Source of the DNA: Zygnema cylindricum
Lineage: Eukaryota > Streptophyta > Zygnematophyceae > Zygnematales > Zygnemataceae
Direction: 5' to 3'
NCBI GenBank assembly: GCA_037447655.1
Contig: JBBHKE010002124.1
Coordinates: 204,418 to 268,417, forward strand
Length of the DNA: 64,000 nucleotides
Made by a program: the position numbers and the translations under genes. The notes below the pieces were generated by a model. It did no database searches and was not told the DNA's origin. It was given only the letters and a program-made list of their open reading frames with translations. The stretch's first letter is position 1, and every line of letters starts with the position of its first letter. Of the stretch, positions 31,101 through 42,205 are shown in pieces.

Positions 31101-33185
31101 CAATTCGGCAATAGACATCTGATTGGCCAAGAGGAAATTTGTCCAATCGTGAAACTTTACTTTGGAAACACATGCTTGCTGTTTCTGTCCAGAAGTTAGA
31201 GGCAGAACTATTGGGTTGTGTTTGTTTTCTGATGGAAATTCAAGATAGACTATTCCACACGTTGTTGAGAGGAAGGTTTTAAGTTTTGCAGTGTATTGCT
31301 TGTCGCTTTAGTTACATGCAATCTTAGGAAGGTTACTTCCTGTGCCATCAAAGTGGCCTTGTATATGCTTGAAACAGTATGTGGGCATTTTGATATGTTT
31401 TTCCTGGATATCTTATCTTGTGCAAGTCTCTGATAGAGAGTTGAGGCCGGTTTGAATGGTTTGGCAGGCCATGGGATATCGATACGATTTCGACGACTGG
31501 CATGCGTAAGCCACAAAACGATCGCACCGTGTCTGTATAAGCAAACATTGTAAATGAAAACCTGTTGCATGGAAATTTTTTAAATGGAAATTTCCTAGGA
31601 TTTGTAATTTTTTGATGATATAGACAGGCTTTTTTGTACTTTACTACAATCATTTGTCTTAAAATTGTCCGAGATCTACAGAAAGTTTTTATGTATTGCA
31701 GGTTTGTCCACGGACGTTTGCCTTACAACCTCCTCCACCAAGATCCAGTTCTCAGGGCCATGCTTCACAGTATGCCTCAAAGAAAATTTGTGGGTACCTC
31801 TCATATGTTTGGCCACTTTATGTCACTTCGACTTATTTTATGTGAAAAGCATTGGTTGTATAGATGGGTTGCAGTACCTGATGAACAAGTCGGATTTTTG
31901 GTGAGATTGTGAGTTGAAATGCTTAAATTTGTTTGGTTCCAGCGGAAAATTACTTCTTTCTTTATTGTTCCTTGGGGAAAGTACTTTTCACTTTTTTTCT
32001 GATTGAATTGGTTGTCCGCAGTAAAGGTTTTGACAAACATATCTGTCATTGTGGGCGGTTGTGCACTAACAGGTATTTACCAATGGAGATCGTAATCATG
32101 CTGCTCAGGTTTTGAAAGCTTTGGGACTAGAAGACTGTTTTGAAAAAGTGATATCTTTTGAAGACATTATGGCGCATCCCCCTCTGTCTGCTTACCCTAC
32201 TGAGGCAGTTGGGTTAGAACATCCGGAAGATGTGGAGAAGAGTTGGTTTACCTCGGCTGGACCATTGATATGCTGCAAACCGCAAGCAGAGGCATTTAGC
32301 AGGGCATTGGCCATCGCAAAAGCAGATCCTAAAAGAACGGTAAGGCATCATCCTAAAACGCTTTCACTCACATTCAGTATTTACATTAATTCCAATTCGC
32401 ATTCATTTACATTCACTATTTATGTCATTATTCATTCACACTCACAATTCATATTCATTATTCATTCACATCCATTCACATTCCACTATATACATAATAT
32501 ATACCCATTATTCATTCACAGTCATTGACATCCAAAATCCATATTTGTTATCCATTTACATCCATTCTTGCTTGCTTTTCACATTGCTTCTTATTCGCAT
32601 ATTCAGTACGTACTTGGAATGAGCAAGATGCTCTTTCACATTCACGTTTACACATTCCCTACATGCTGTGGAACTCAATTCACATCCATTTGCCTTCCCT
32701 GTTTGTATTTTGCATTTGTCCTGGCATTGACATCCTATTTTGTACCGAGAATTGGTTTATCCTAAGGCTGAGAGAGTGATGCTAAACTGCTATCAGTGGA
32801 AGGCAGTAACATGATCTGAAGAAAATGAGCCAGTGGTTACGGTGTTATATGACCTATTGATGTTATATTATCTGATTGTTTTCTAGAAGGGCTTAATGTG
32901 TGTATTGGCTTACTTGTGACTACATGAACTGAGCTACACTTTTCTTTTGGAAGACGCAGTTGTCTGATCATTTTGGTTTCTCGAGGTATTGCAGATCTTT
33001 TTTGACGACAGTGCAAGGAATATTGCCGGGGCAAAATTGTTTGGCCTACATACAGTTCTGGTAAATTAAACTCTTGCTCTCTCCATTTCCCTCTTCCTCC
33101 CTCTCCCTCTCTATCTCTCCCTCTGCCTCTTTCTATCTCGTCCTCTCTTCTCCTCTCCTGTCCTCTTCCCCACCTCTTTCTTTCT

Positions 33186-33232
<47 letters not shown>

Positions 33233-33560
33233 CCCCCCCCCTCCCTCTCCCTCTCCCTCTCTCCCTCTTTTTCGTCCTCTCTTCTTTAATGTTTTTTTTT
33301 TTAATTCCCTTTGCTTGTTTTCTGTCATCTTTTAATGGCCTTCCTTCTTTCATTTGCTTTTCTTTTGTCATTTTTTTTTCCTTTGGTCATTTTTTTTTTT
33401 TGGTGTTTTATAGGTTGGGACATCAAGTCGTACCGAGGGAGCCGATTGGGCCGTGGGAAGTATTCATAATATTAGAGAGGCCATTCCACAACTTTGGTAC
33501 TCTATTAGTGCAATCGACGAAGCAGTTCTTTCCGGAAGTCCTGTCGAAGTGAAGGCCTAA
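28167..33560 (+). CDS. HAD-superfamily pyrimidine 5'-nucleotidase-like protein
   Basis: Ten exons give a complete 317-codon frame: 28167-28252, 28557-28633, 29425-29490, 30755-30775, 30908-31005, 31468-31505, 31702-31789, 32073-32339, 32995-33060 and 33414-33560. All introns are GT-AG and phases agree. HAD motif I is DLDDTLYPLSSGI (exons 2/3), motif II FTNGDRNHA, motif III Lys in CKP, and motif IV FFDDSARN. RFVHGRLPY-type and VGTSSRTEGADWAV text matches plant pyrimidine 5'-nucleotidase/SDT1-like proteins, which dephosphorylate pyrimidine nucleoside monophosphates; the substrate here is inferred from family. The start is uncertain. An ATG at 28564 in exon 2 gives a 286-residue protein of usual family length. 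The upstream ATG (GCCATGG) adds a basic, Ser/Arg-rich, transit-peptide-like leader. Confidence 0.9.
29150..29424. repeat. Tandem splice-acceptor-like repeats at the end of intron 2
   Basis: About six or seven degenerate units of roughly 40 bp, each with a pyrimidine stretch and CTTACAGATAA-type sequence, run up to the true exon 3 acceptor (TTCTTACAG at 29416-29424). Units pair TTATCTT with GATAA, so hairpins are also possible. Confidence 0.75.
30755..30775 (+). CDS. 21-nt microexon (exon 4) of the nucleotidase gene
   Basis: Between TTTTGTAG and GTAAGC, 21 nt in phase 1/1 add seven codons reading through DIYDSIG. Without it the joined exons 3 and 5 would stay in frame but lack part of a helix that is present in family members. 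Support is the match of length and sequence to the family plus correct phase. Confidence 0.8.
32360..32700. repeat. ATTCAC/ATTCAT-rich tract in intron 8
   Basis: Many short CATTCACATTCA units, pyrimidine-biased, inside intron 8 (32340-32994). Low complexity; frames here are not genes. Confidence 0.7.
33070..33300. repeat. CT-rich and poly-C tract in intron 9
   Basis: CTCTCC-type sequence leads into C43 (33187-33229), one T, C11, then more CTCCCT. It lies between exons 9 and 10. The transcribed RNA is C-rich; the complementary strand is a long G run. The length may be imprecise because such runs assemble badly. Confidence 0.85.
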
Positions 33561-36500
33561 TCGAACTACCACTCTCATTCTTTGTATGTCATTGTACTGG
33601 ATTATCATTATTAGTACTTGTTGTACGGATTCAAGTGTTTTTTGTTTATTCGTTTGGTTTCGTATTTATAATTGTAATGGTAATTCGTATTGGCATTGGA
33701 ATAATGGAACCACATGCCATCCATATTTTGTGCAGTTAGGGTTTTGGCAATTTGAGAGAGAGAGAGAGAGGGAGCTGACAAAGATTTGGGTCACAAGTCG
33801 TGACAACATGCAATTGTAACATTCATATGTTTGGTCTTTTTTGGTTGTTTGTTTTTTTTCTCCATTTTACGATAGTCGATCGGTAAGGAATGAAATAGGG
33901 ATTTCTGGGTTTTTTTTTATTATTTTTTAGCATTTTTATATATTTTTAAGGAAGGCCAGACAATTACTTTTTTGATTTTAACAGCGAAAGAAATGAAAGT
34001 AAAATGTGGTGTCGATTTATCAATATGTTTTGATTGTGTCCTGGCTAAGAATCAGAGAGCAATTCTTTGCCCTCCATGTTTTCCTTTTGTTTAATCTCCC
34101 TTTGTTTATCTCCCGTTGTTTATATATATGACCCATTTGTGTCCAGTACGCCACTTTCAATCCCGAACTATGGAGCCGTAAAATTGATTTTGTGTATGAT
34201 TTAATCTATCCTCCTTGGATCGTCTATTGCGGCTATGGATCGTCGACGTGTCCCGGAACTCCCTCCTCATGCTCCTCTGGGGTTCGGGTATCTACGTTGT
34301 TGCTTTTCATAGATTTTTAGTTATGTTGGGGCTTTGCTGATAAATTTTGGCTCTTTCTTTTGATGTTTCGTTTGTTGTTCTTCGCTTCTTTGGATGTTTT
34401 CTGTTTATTGGCCATCTTTTTGTCTTTTGGTTGCTTTTGCCTTGCTTATCGTCTTTGTTTTTCCCCCGACATGCAGTTTTTCAGTTTTTGCCATGCTACT
34501 TCCTTTTTATCTCATGGACTCAGATGGTTTACCATCGTGCTTTTTAATAACGTCGGCCTTTTTTTTTTTATTCATTTATTTAAAAACCAAGCGGTTTATT
34601 ATTAAAATCTATGGTGCAAACACACATGGCAATTGGTAAGATTGAATTCGTATGGTTTTACTATTTAAGGCAATATATGTTTACTAAAACCTTATTTTTG
34701 GGTCCTTCCCATGTACATCCTCAACGTTAATGTCACCTTGAGTAGAATGTATATTTTTTGCTGGTTTAGGCCTAAAGACGGCTCATTGAGTTGTTTTTTA
34801 CAATTAAAGGTTGTTTGTTATACAATGTACCCGTGGTACAATGTTACTACACTAATTATTATTGTAATATGTTACATTGAAATGTTAAGATTGGTACTCA
34901 TTTACGACCCATGTGCAGTAAGAAAAGTTGTTTCTTGGAGGATATCAAGCTTCATTATTGTACCTTGTTGCAACAAATGTAGTAAAAATATACTATAAAC
35001 TGCTTTTATGACATGGATTATTCATGAATCATACATGTGTGAAATGCCACCGCTAACCTTAAACAAAGAGCCATGAATTAGAGGCTTTCTACACTTAACA
35101 ACTTTAAGCCAAGATATAATGGGCACTATTTTCGCACCATGTCATTGCATCAATTTTCGTTGAATGTATACTTGTTCTATATTACAATAGTAACTACTAG
35201 CAATGCAAGATTGGTGACCCTAAAGCAATTGTTAACCCTTGATAAAGCACATTGTAAGTTGATTACATAGAACTACTCAATATCGCATTACAATAACCTT
35301 AACTATTGTACCATGTGACATTGTGATTGCCACAATTTAAACAAAATGCACATTTCTAATTTACTCCAAATAAGTGGTTGACCGAGTTATACTCTCTTAA
35401 ATATCATCATTAAAAATAGTTGTGAGTTATTGAATTCCACAGCTTAGATACTGCGATTGAACAAATATTATTAACAACCAACAACTATGGGTAAGGCACT
35501 AGTACAACAATTAACGAATACATGAAAGGTGTATGCGGTATATACCCGCTATTGTAGACGAAAAAAAGGAAAACAAACTTTTCATAATTCGGACAACATC
35601 GTCAAACATACGTACAATTTCTTGGGAAAAATAAAAAGTATAGAGAGCTTGGGCCCAAATATGTAAAAAAAATAAAAAAAATCGGATACGACATACCCTG
35701 AAGGTATCTTGTTAGTGTGGGACTTCAAGCGCATTTTGTACGGTGGAATGCCCTCACACGACCCACGCCACTTTCTCGCTAAAGTTACGGTCCCTGTACT
35801 TTTGGTCTTATCAAGTACTACATTCATTTATGTAAACTTCAAAGTATTTCACATTCCTTCACAAGGTGGATCTACGTCATTTTGGTATATCTCCAACCAA
35901 TTGGTTCCCTTTTGGGAATAGAGCGTAACAATTGAGCAACAATAAGGGGGAAAAAAACGCAAAATGGTTAAGTTTCCAAAAGTTTGTTTTTGTTTTGAAG
36001 TTACAAGGGAAGGAGGAAAAGGAGAGATTGAATATGAGTGGGAATTGCCAAAGAGGGCAAAGGAAAAAACATTTCTTCAACCATGGACAACATAGGAATG
36101 GAAGGTTGGACGTCTACAATGTCACGCAACTTACACCAAAAATAGTGTTCATGCAAACTTAGCGAACACGCAACCGACACATATTTCAACGTTAAGTGCC
36201 TAATTTAGCAATAATGTTTTCTATTATTTCTACGATAATAAAAATTGTGTTAATAACACTAAATTAGCTCATATGCTACTTTTTGATGTAACGTCAACAA
36301 CGGGATTGCTGTGATGTGCCTGGTAAATTTCATATCGCGAAAATTTGATAATCGATTTTACAAGAGGGATATATCAATTGGAGACAAATTAGGTTTTATC
36401 ATTGATATATTTGTATGTATATAGTCTTACTGTAGCCTTATATCTGATTTTACTGCATACAATTTATGGTATGGCATGCCACGTGTAGTAATTTGATCTT

Positions 36501-37041
36501 CAATTAATAAAACAAAAGGATCTAACTCTAGCGCCAACAATGCAACATTTATGTTCATTGGTTTCCTACTCCAGAAGGCCAGATGCACAAGACTCTTTAC
36601 TACAATCCAAATTTTACCATTAAAATAAAGAACAAGTTTTGACTTTATGAAAAGCAAATCAACAAATTGCTGGCATCTCAGATGAGCAAAATGTTGCGAC
36701 TAAGTAGAGAAGCTTTTCATAGTAGAGCATATATTTTTACCCTCCAACGGCTTGAAACCTTTTGGAACCCTAGATAAAATTTATAAATGATAAATAACTA
36801 AGAATGTAAGTTTACATCACATGGATTTCTAAGAGAAATCATGAGAAATCTTTTGATCATTAGAGATGTAATTTTAACTTATTCTCTCTTTGTAGTAACA
36901 ATTATATCATGTAAAACTAAGTGAAAATAAGCAAATGTAGGATATTGGAAGGAGTACCAGGGCATAAAAAACGACGAAACCCTACAAAAATCACGAAAAA
37001 CCAAGTCAACCTACCGACGAGATTACCGATACACAAAACGC
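33561..37041. other. Downstream and intergenic region
   Basis: Contains the 3' UTR of the nucleotidase gene, a short GAGAGA repeat near 33752-33773, and AT-rich sequence. No further gene was found. A stretch near 36300-36420 (TATCGCGA, AGAGGGATATATC) resembles the R1/MITE debris elsewhere. No clear polyadenylation signal was assigned. Confidence 0.4.
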
Positions 37042-37043
37042 TA

Positions 37044-37250
37044 CACCGCGAATCGCTATAGGGTTAATCACGCTAATTTGGCGCCCCTAAATTCTTTCCC
37101 AAGTTCTAAAATAGAGTGATTAAAAAAACCCTAAAAACAAATTAGAGTGACTGATTTCCTTGGAAATCCCGAATGTCCCAAATAGCGTTAATCACACTAA
37201 TTGTTTTTCAACACTAAATATTTTGTTAACGCTAATAGCGATTCGCGGTG
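37044..37250. mobile_element. TA-flanked MITE, 207 bp
   Basis: Same terminal repeats as 26812-27337 (CACCGCGAATCGCTAT at left, its inverse at right). Left flank TA, right flank TG, presumably a mutated TA. Interior has TTAATCACGCTAATTTGG-type sequence. A shorter member of the family. Confidence 0.8.
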
Positions 37251-38342
37251 TGCTTTAAAAGGTCCTACCGAAATAGTGTTTACTAACGACAGGCGCTGTA
37301 GGCTTCTGATACCAAAGCGGAAGTCGTCATCATTACGGGAATACATAGAACTGCCCGAACTCAGTTTTAAAGTACATTAGGGTTTCCACGAAAAGGACAA
37401 GACTTCTCTATCTTCACGCCTAACTTTTTCGGATAGACCAACTGACGCAGGCGATGACCACAAAGCCGTAAGCCAAATGATCCTGCGCGATGTCCGTACA
37501 AGCCTAATGATCCTGCACGATGTCCGTACAGGTCGTATTAAAATCGTAACTGAAATATATTCCTCCGGAATAACGAACTAAATTCAGCTTGAAAATTTAG
37601 ACTGGAAGCGTACGTACATGCGACAGTTGTCACACCCGATACGCCTATCCCACTAAATCCGAATCGGAATCGAATCGAGTTCGATCACTAGAGAGAAGAC
37701 CTCCTGTGTTCGAGGAATCCACTTCATTTACCTTCTAAATTGAGATAAATTAGAAGGTCCGATTTCGAAATTAAATGATGTTTGGAAATCAAATCAAAAA
37801 ACAACCGTTGTATTTCTCTCATTGCAGAAAAATCCAGCGTCCACTTTTAAAACCGTTTTTACGCTTGAATATTATATTATATTATTATATTATATTATAT
37901 ATATTCGCGAGGAACTCTTCTTTGATTGTACTCCTTTTGGTTGCTACAGAAATGTACGGTATGAGCTTTTTCTGACAAAGCCGAGGCGAATATAATATAA
38001 TACGAAACGCCTTATTTCGTAAAATGTAAATAATCGTATCGGACAATTTCAGAAAGAAACGTTGGAGCGTCACACTATTTGCGCGCGGTAAGTTTGAAAT
38101 TTGTACGAACGTACGAACATGTACGAAATTGTACGAACATAAATTCATTAACAATTTTTACGATTTTTTCAAATCGTTAAATGCGTTCATTACGAATAAT
38201 TCGTCGCGATTCAATAGTTCGCACCAAACGGTTTGAAGAACTATGTATGGAATACAACATGCGCAATATAATTTAATCAATTTATAATTCGATACAAATG
38301 TGAACGATATAAATATACAAACTGTTGAGGTACGGTATAGTA
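37251..38342. other. Intergenic, no gene recognised
   Basis: AT-rich with a 30-bp near-duplication around 37480-37530 (CTAATGATCCTGC...GATGTCCGTACA in part). No feature beyond that. Confidence 0.35.
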
Positions 38343-39562
38343 CACCGCGAATCGCTATTAGTGTTAATGGTTTTTTGTCTCTTAAAACATCTTTTCTCCG
38401 TACACACTTGTCCGATTGTGGATCTGACGGTTGCGATTGAAAGGTAAAATTCTCAGCTTCCGATTGGCGTCTCAAACTGAAAATAAAATCGTGCGCAAGG
38501 GAGTTCACCAAATCTCTGTCCCTTCCATCCCACTCCCTGTCCTAGAGTACACGCATTGGCCCCTACCTGGGGAGCAAGTGAGAGTGCATGGCACAGAGCG
38601 GGGCAGGAGAATTTGCACGTGCCGTGATTTTCGAAAATTTTCATACGATTTTCGAGGACAAAGAAAAGGTACAGAATTCGCTAAGTTTTGTTCGTTTGCA
38701 TTCTCATACGACGAAGAAAAGTAAATAATTTGTTTGGTTTTGTCGGTTTCGGATTTTTTTCTTTGCAGGGGTCTCGAAATTCCGATGCCATTTCACGTCG
38801 ACCGGACAGGAGACGCGAAAGCAAAACGCATCTTTTTCAACCGTGAAACTGTAAATGCTGGAATGCGGTACGTCTACAATGTCACGATAAGACACGCGAC
38901 GTCACAAGCGGTTCCAAAAAATAACGTGCGACAACACATTGTAGACGTTGACAACCGTCACATGTATTGTTGACGTATACAATCGTCACAGCGTAAGTTA
39001 CGATTTCGTCTTTACAGACATAAGGACACCAAAAATCCGGGTCTGCGCGAAAAAACAAAGAAAATTCTCTAAGTTTGAAGTACATAGAGACGGACCCTTA
39101 GGTATACAAAATCCACCGTCATTACATATACGTTAAAATAGGTAGAAGTACTAAATTTGACAATCTGTACCACGTCTTGTCCCTCCATTGTAATGAATCC
39201 ATAATCCTAATTTAGGTTTGCGGATGAACAATCATTACGTTGTTCATACTTATAAACTAAAATAGGTACGAGTTCATTGTAAGCGCAGTTCTGTATGTAA
39301 CCGACATAAGTAAACAACAATTTCCGTACAAATTTTGGTAACGAAGTACAATGATGTACGAACAACCACCCTCCGTACACCACACTATTCATTAAATATG
39401 TACGGTGACACTATTGACGCTAATTCACAAGAACCGTATTTAACGTCACAGATATATTAGAATCAGTCACTGTATTTCGGGGATCAATGTCAAAAATATT
39501 TGGCGGCGATATAGAGTACTTAGGTCTAATAACGATTCGCGGTGTAATAGCGATTCACGGTG
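38343..39562. mobile_element. TA-flanked TIR pair enclosing about 1.2 kb
   Basis: The left end CACCGCGAATCGCTATTAG (after TA 38341-38342) is matched by two adjacent inverted ends at right (ending 39544 and 39562, each followed by TA). The doubled right end suggests one element inserted beside or into another. The interior holds repeated TCTCGAAATTCCGATGCC-like text also seen in the TTA element at 26116. No transposase. Confidence 0.55.
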
Positions 39563-39635
39563 TAGTGTACTGGTACACTAAGTACAAAGCACGGCAAGAA
39601 CACATTTAGTATTTTGGTACGGACCCGGAACTCTA

Positions 39636-40165
39636 CACTGTCAATCACTATTAGAGTATATAACGCCAATTCGGTGCCCTTTAAAAAAAAAAAAAAACCC
39701 GAAATACAATCAATAATTCTATTTTTTCCATTATTCTAATTAGGTTTTTTTTTCAATTAGAGCTAATAATAGAAGTACACTGCGATGGAAATAGTGTGGC
39801 GTACGAACAGGATATTTTCGTACGAAATGGTACTTTTTGAATTACAAAGGCATAAAAATACAATTAGCATTGTTGCGCACACATGTGAATGTGTACTGGA
39901 AGAAAGAGACGCAAACTCGTCGACAAAAGTCACGTTCTTATATGTTCGTCCGTCGACCGTGTGAACAACTCGACGGCGTACGAATTGTCTAATTTTGTAC
40001 GGATACATATATTACTGTAGACATCGAAAGGGCGGGTATTTATTATTCAGGACAACCCAAATTACACTTAAGGATTAACTAGTATATTTATTTTTTTTGA
40101 AAAAAAAAAAATTCCCGATTAGAGTTAATAACACTAATTTTTTTTTTACGCTATTTATTCCTTTA
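39636..40165. mobile_element. TA-flanked MITE with right end missing
   Basis: The left end CACTGTCAATCACTATTAG follows TA. The right part matches 2640-2735 but stops about 25 bp before the expected terminus, exactly where the non-LTR element's 5' repeats begin. The right TIR seems to have been lost at that junction. Confidence 0.55.
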
Positions 40166-40176
40166 AAAGAACGTAT

Positions 40177-40750
40177 TTTCAAAAATCTTTCTATTTGTGG
40201 GCGAATCACCTCCATCCGCTCTTTCTTTTTCTGTTAATCGAGTCTGCCACTTTCGGCCGATATCCTTCTTACCTTTTGTGGCCATCTCTTGCCATCTTGG
40301 CCGCCCAATTTGGCGTGACACTAGTCAGGAAACAATATTAAGTAAGCTCAGCTCGTTTTGGCGGGATTCGTTTTTGGCCGACACCTTTCTCGAAGCTTCG
40401 GCCATGGTTTCCTCCAAAGGTTTTTTGCCATCCACTTCGCGTATCCTGACGCCAAACTTGGCGTGGAGGTGTCTTACAGAAATTATTTTCAAAGACCTTT
40501 CTATTAGTGGGCAACTCGGCTCCACTCGTTCTCCCGTTCTTTCATAATCGGCTTTGCAAATTTCGGCCGATTTCCTTTTATCCCTTCGTGGAGAACTTCA
40601 ACCATCTTTACCACTCAAATTGCCGTGATATTTGCGGGTCTTTCAGAGACTTTCTTAATTTGCCGACGGCTTGGACGATTCGGCCATGGTTTCCTACTAG
40701 CCTTTTCCGACCTTTTTTTTGTAACCGGCACCAAATTTGGCGTGCGATCA
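40177..40750 (+). repeat. Two tandem 5' monomers of the non-LTR element
   Basis: Units 40177-40484 and 40485-40750 share the start TTTCTATTWGTGGGC, the middle TTTCGGCCGAT, and the end CAAAYTTGGCGTG. They are diverged by roughly a quarter of positions. Placed directly before the coding part, they resemble promoter monomers of some LINE families. Confidence 0.7.
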
Positions 40751-40993
40751 GCTGCAAGTTTTTTCACCTATCTTTTTTTCTATCACCCAAGGAACAAGTT
40801 TTATTTCATCTTTCATTTTCCCTACTCGGGCCCACCAAGGAGAGCTTTCCGGGCGACTTTTACACTTCCACCCACCGCGCCCAATCCCAAAACGGTTTTG
40901 TCTCGTCCCTTGGTTAATAGTCGCCTTCAATGGAGTGGTCTCCTATTGGAGTTTTCAGTTTTTATCTTCTTCGACTCATTATCACGTTCTACA

Positions 40994-41424
40994 TGGCTCC
41001 TCAAAAGCGGCGGGCGTCTCGATCCCTGTCTCCCTCTTCTTCCGATCACGTGCGACCTCAATTGGACCTCAATTGGACGCCTCAGTTGAGCCCAACCCCT
41101 CAGTTGAGCCCCCTACCCCTCTCCTTCCAGCCCTGCCACACCCTCTGTCACCATATCCGCCTCCACGAACTCAACCATACCCGTCAACCCACAACCCGCA
41201 CTCACTCTTAACCCTATTCCATCCCCTTCCGTACAACTTCCACATTCACTTCCTCATACAAGCCTTTATCGCCCTCCTCATCGTCGGGAACAACCTCACA
41301 TTCAACTTTCTACATCTCTTTCACCACTACCTCCATCACAACCCCCAACTTCTCTTGGTGCTTCATTGGTATCGGATGTCGGTCCATCAAGCCAAACATC
41401 ACATCCTCCATATTCGACCCCTTT
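40994..41424 (+). pseudogene. N-terminal coding part of the non-LTR element
   Basis: MAPQKRRASRSLSPSSSD is a plausible start (basic, Ser-rich). The next region is Pro/Leu-rich with small internal duplications (CTCAATTGGAC, CTCAGTTGAGCCC) and shifts frame. The function of this part is unknown. It is cut by the TRIM at 41425. Confidence 0.5.
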
Positions 41425-41956
41425 TGTTGATTTTCGTGAAATCTGAGATTCGGTATGTCCCATACTAGGGAAAAGTGAGCCGGCTAGGGCTAGAACCTAG
41501 GACCTCTGACTAGAGCTGTCAGCGCACTAACCAGTGTGCCACCAGCTCGATGTAGAGCCAGGCGGGTCCGTACCTATTTCTTTTAGGCGGGTTCAAGTGT
41601 GACGTATCACATTCTACCCCGTATTGAACCAACATTCACGTGCCAATCCAACACCCCCCTTCACGGGAAGGCCGTCACACCATCCGCAATCCCGCTGGCT
41701 CTGATACCATGTTGATTTTCGTGAAATCCGGGATTCGGTATGTCCCATACTAGGGAAAAGTGAGCCGGCTAGGGCTCGAACCTGGGACCTCTGACTTGAG
41801 CTGTCAGTGCACTAACCTTTGTCAGCGCACTAACCACTGTGCCACCAGCTCGATGTAGAGTCTGGCGGGTCCGTACCTATTTCTTTTAGGCGGGTTCAAG
41901 TGTGACGTATCATATTCTACCCTGTATTGAACCGGCATTCACGTGCTAATCGAACA
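41425..41956 (-). mobile_element. TRIM element with tRNA-like LTRs
   Basis: Direct repeats 41425-41653 (229 bp) and 41710-41956 (247 bp) are flanked by CCTTT (41420-41424, 41957-41961). On the minus strand the upper LTR is 5' and is followed directly by the primer-binding site TGGTATCAGAGCCAGC. Only 56 bp separate the LTRs, ending in a purine tract (GAAGGGGGG) before the 3' LTR. There is no coding capacity. The 18-bp length difference is a small tandem duplication in the tRNA-like part of the 5' LTR. It inserted in the non-LTR element's coding region. Confidence 0.9.
41478..41545 (-). other. tRNA-like cloverleaf in TRIM 3' LTR
   Basis: The minus strand folds with acceptor GCTGG/CCGGC, D stem GCAC/GTGC, anticodon stem CTGAC/GTCAG with a 7-nt loop, a 5-nt variable loop, and T stem CTAGG/CCTAG with a 7-nt loop. 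A-box (TGGCACACTGG) and B-box (GGTTCTAGCCC) positions are conserved. Position 33 is G instead of U, so it is unlikely to act as a tRNA. The 5' LTR copy (41763-41850) has a better B box (GGTTCGAGCCC) but a duplicated D-arm region. Confidence 0.75.
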
Positions 41957-42205
41957 CCTTTATCCCCGATCCCTTTGGTTTTGGAGACGACAACAACTCT
42001 CGTACCCAATACGGGGCCTTCTTGAGTTCCATGTCCCTAGTGTGGCAAGTTGTACGCCGCGGGGGCGGGTATCTCAAGACATTCGAAAGCTTGCCCAAAG
42101 ACCAAGACTAACATTCCCCCTTGTTCCCTTGAACATCCTACTCACCCTCTTGCTCGTCGTCAACCGTCTCCGTCTGATTGGCAGTTTGTTTGACGCCTTG
42201 ACATT

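Noticed and set aside
32837-33328. Long open frame with a poly-Gly stretch on the minus strand across the nucleotidase intron
   Set aside because: Produced by the C43 run and CT-rich repeat; antisense to a well-supported gene and purely low-complexity.
41478-41850. Two functional tRNA genes or two independent SINE insertions
   Set aside because: The two copies sit in paired LTRs with a primer site and purine tract between them and a single CCTTT duplication outside, so they are parts of one TRIM. The anticodon loop lacks U33.
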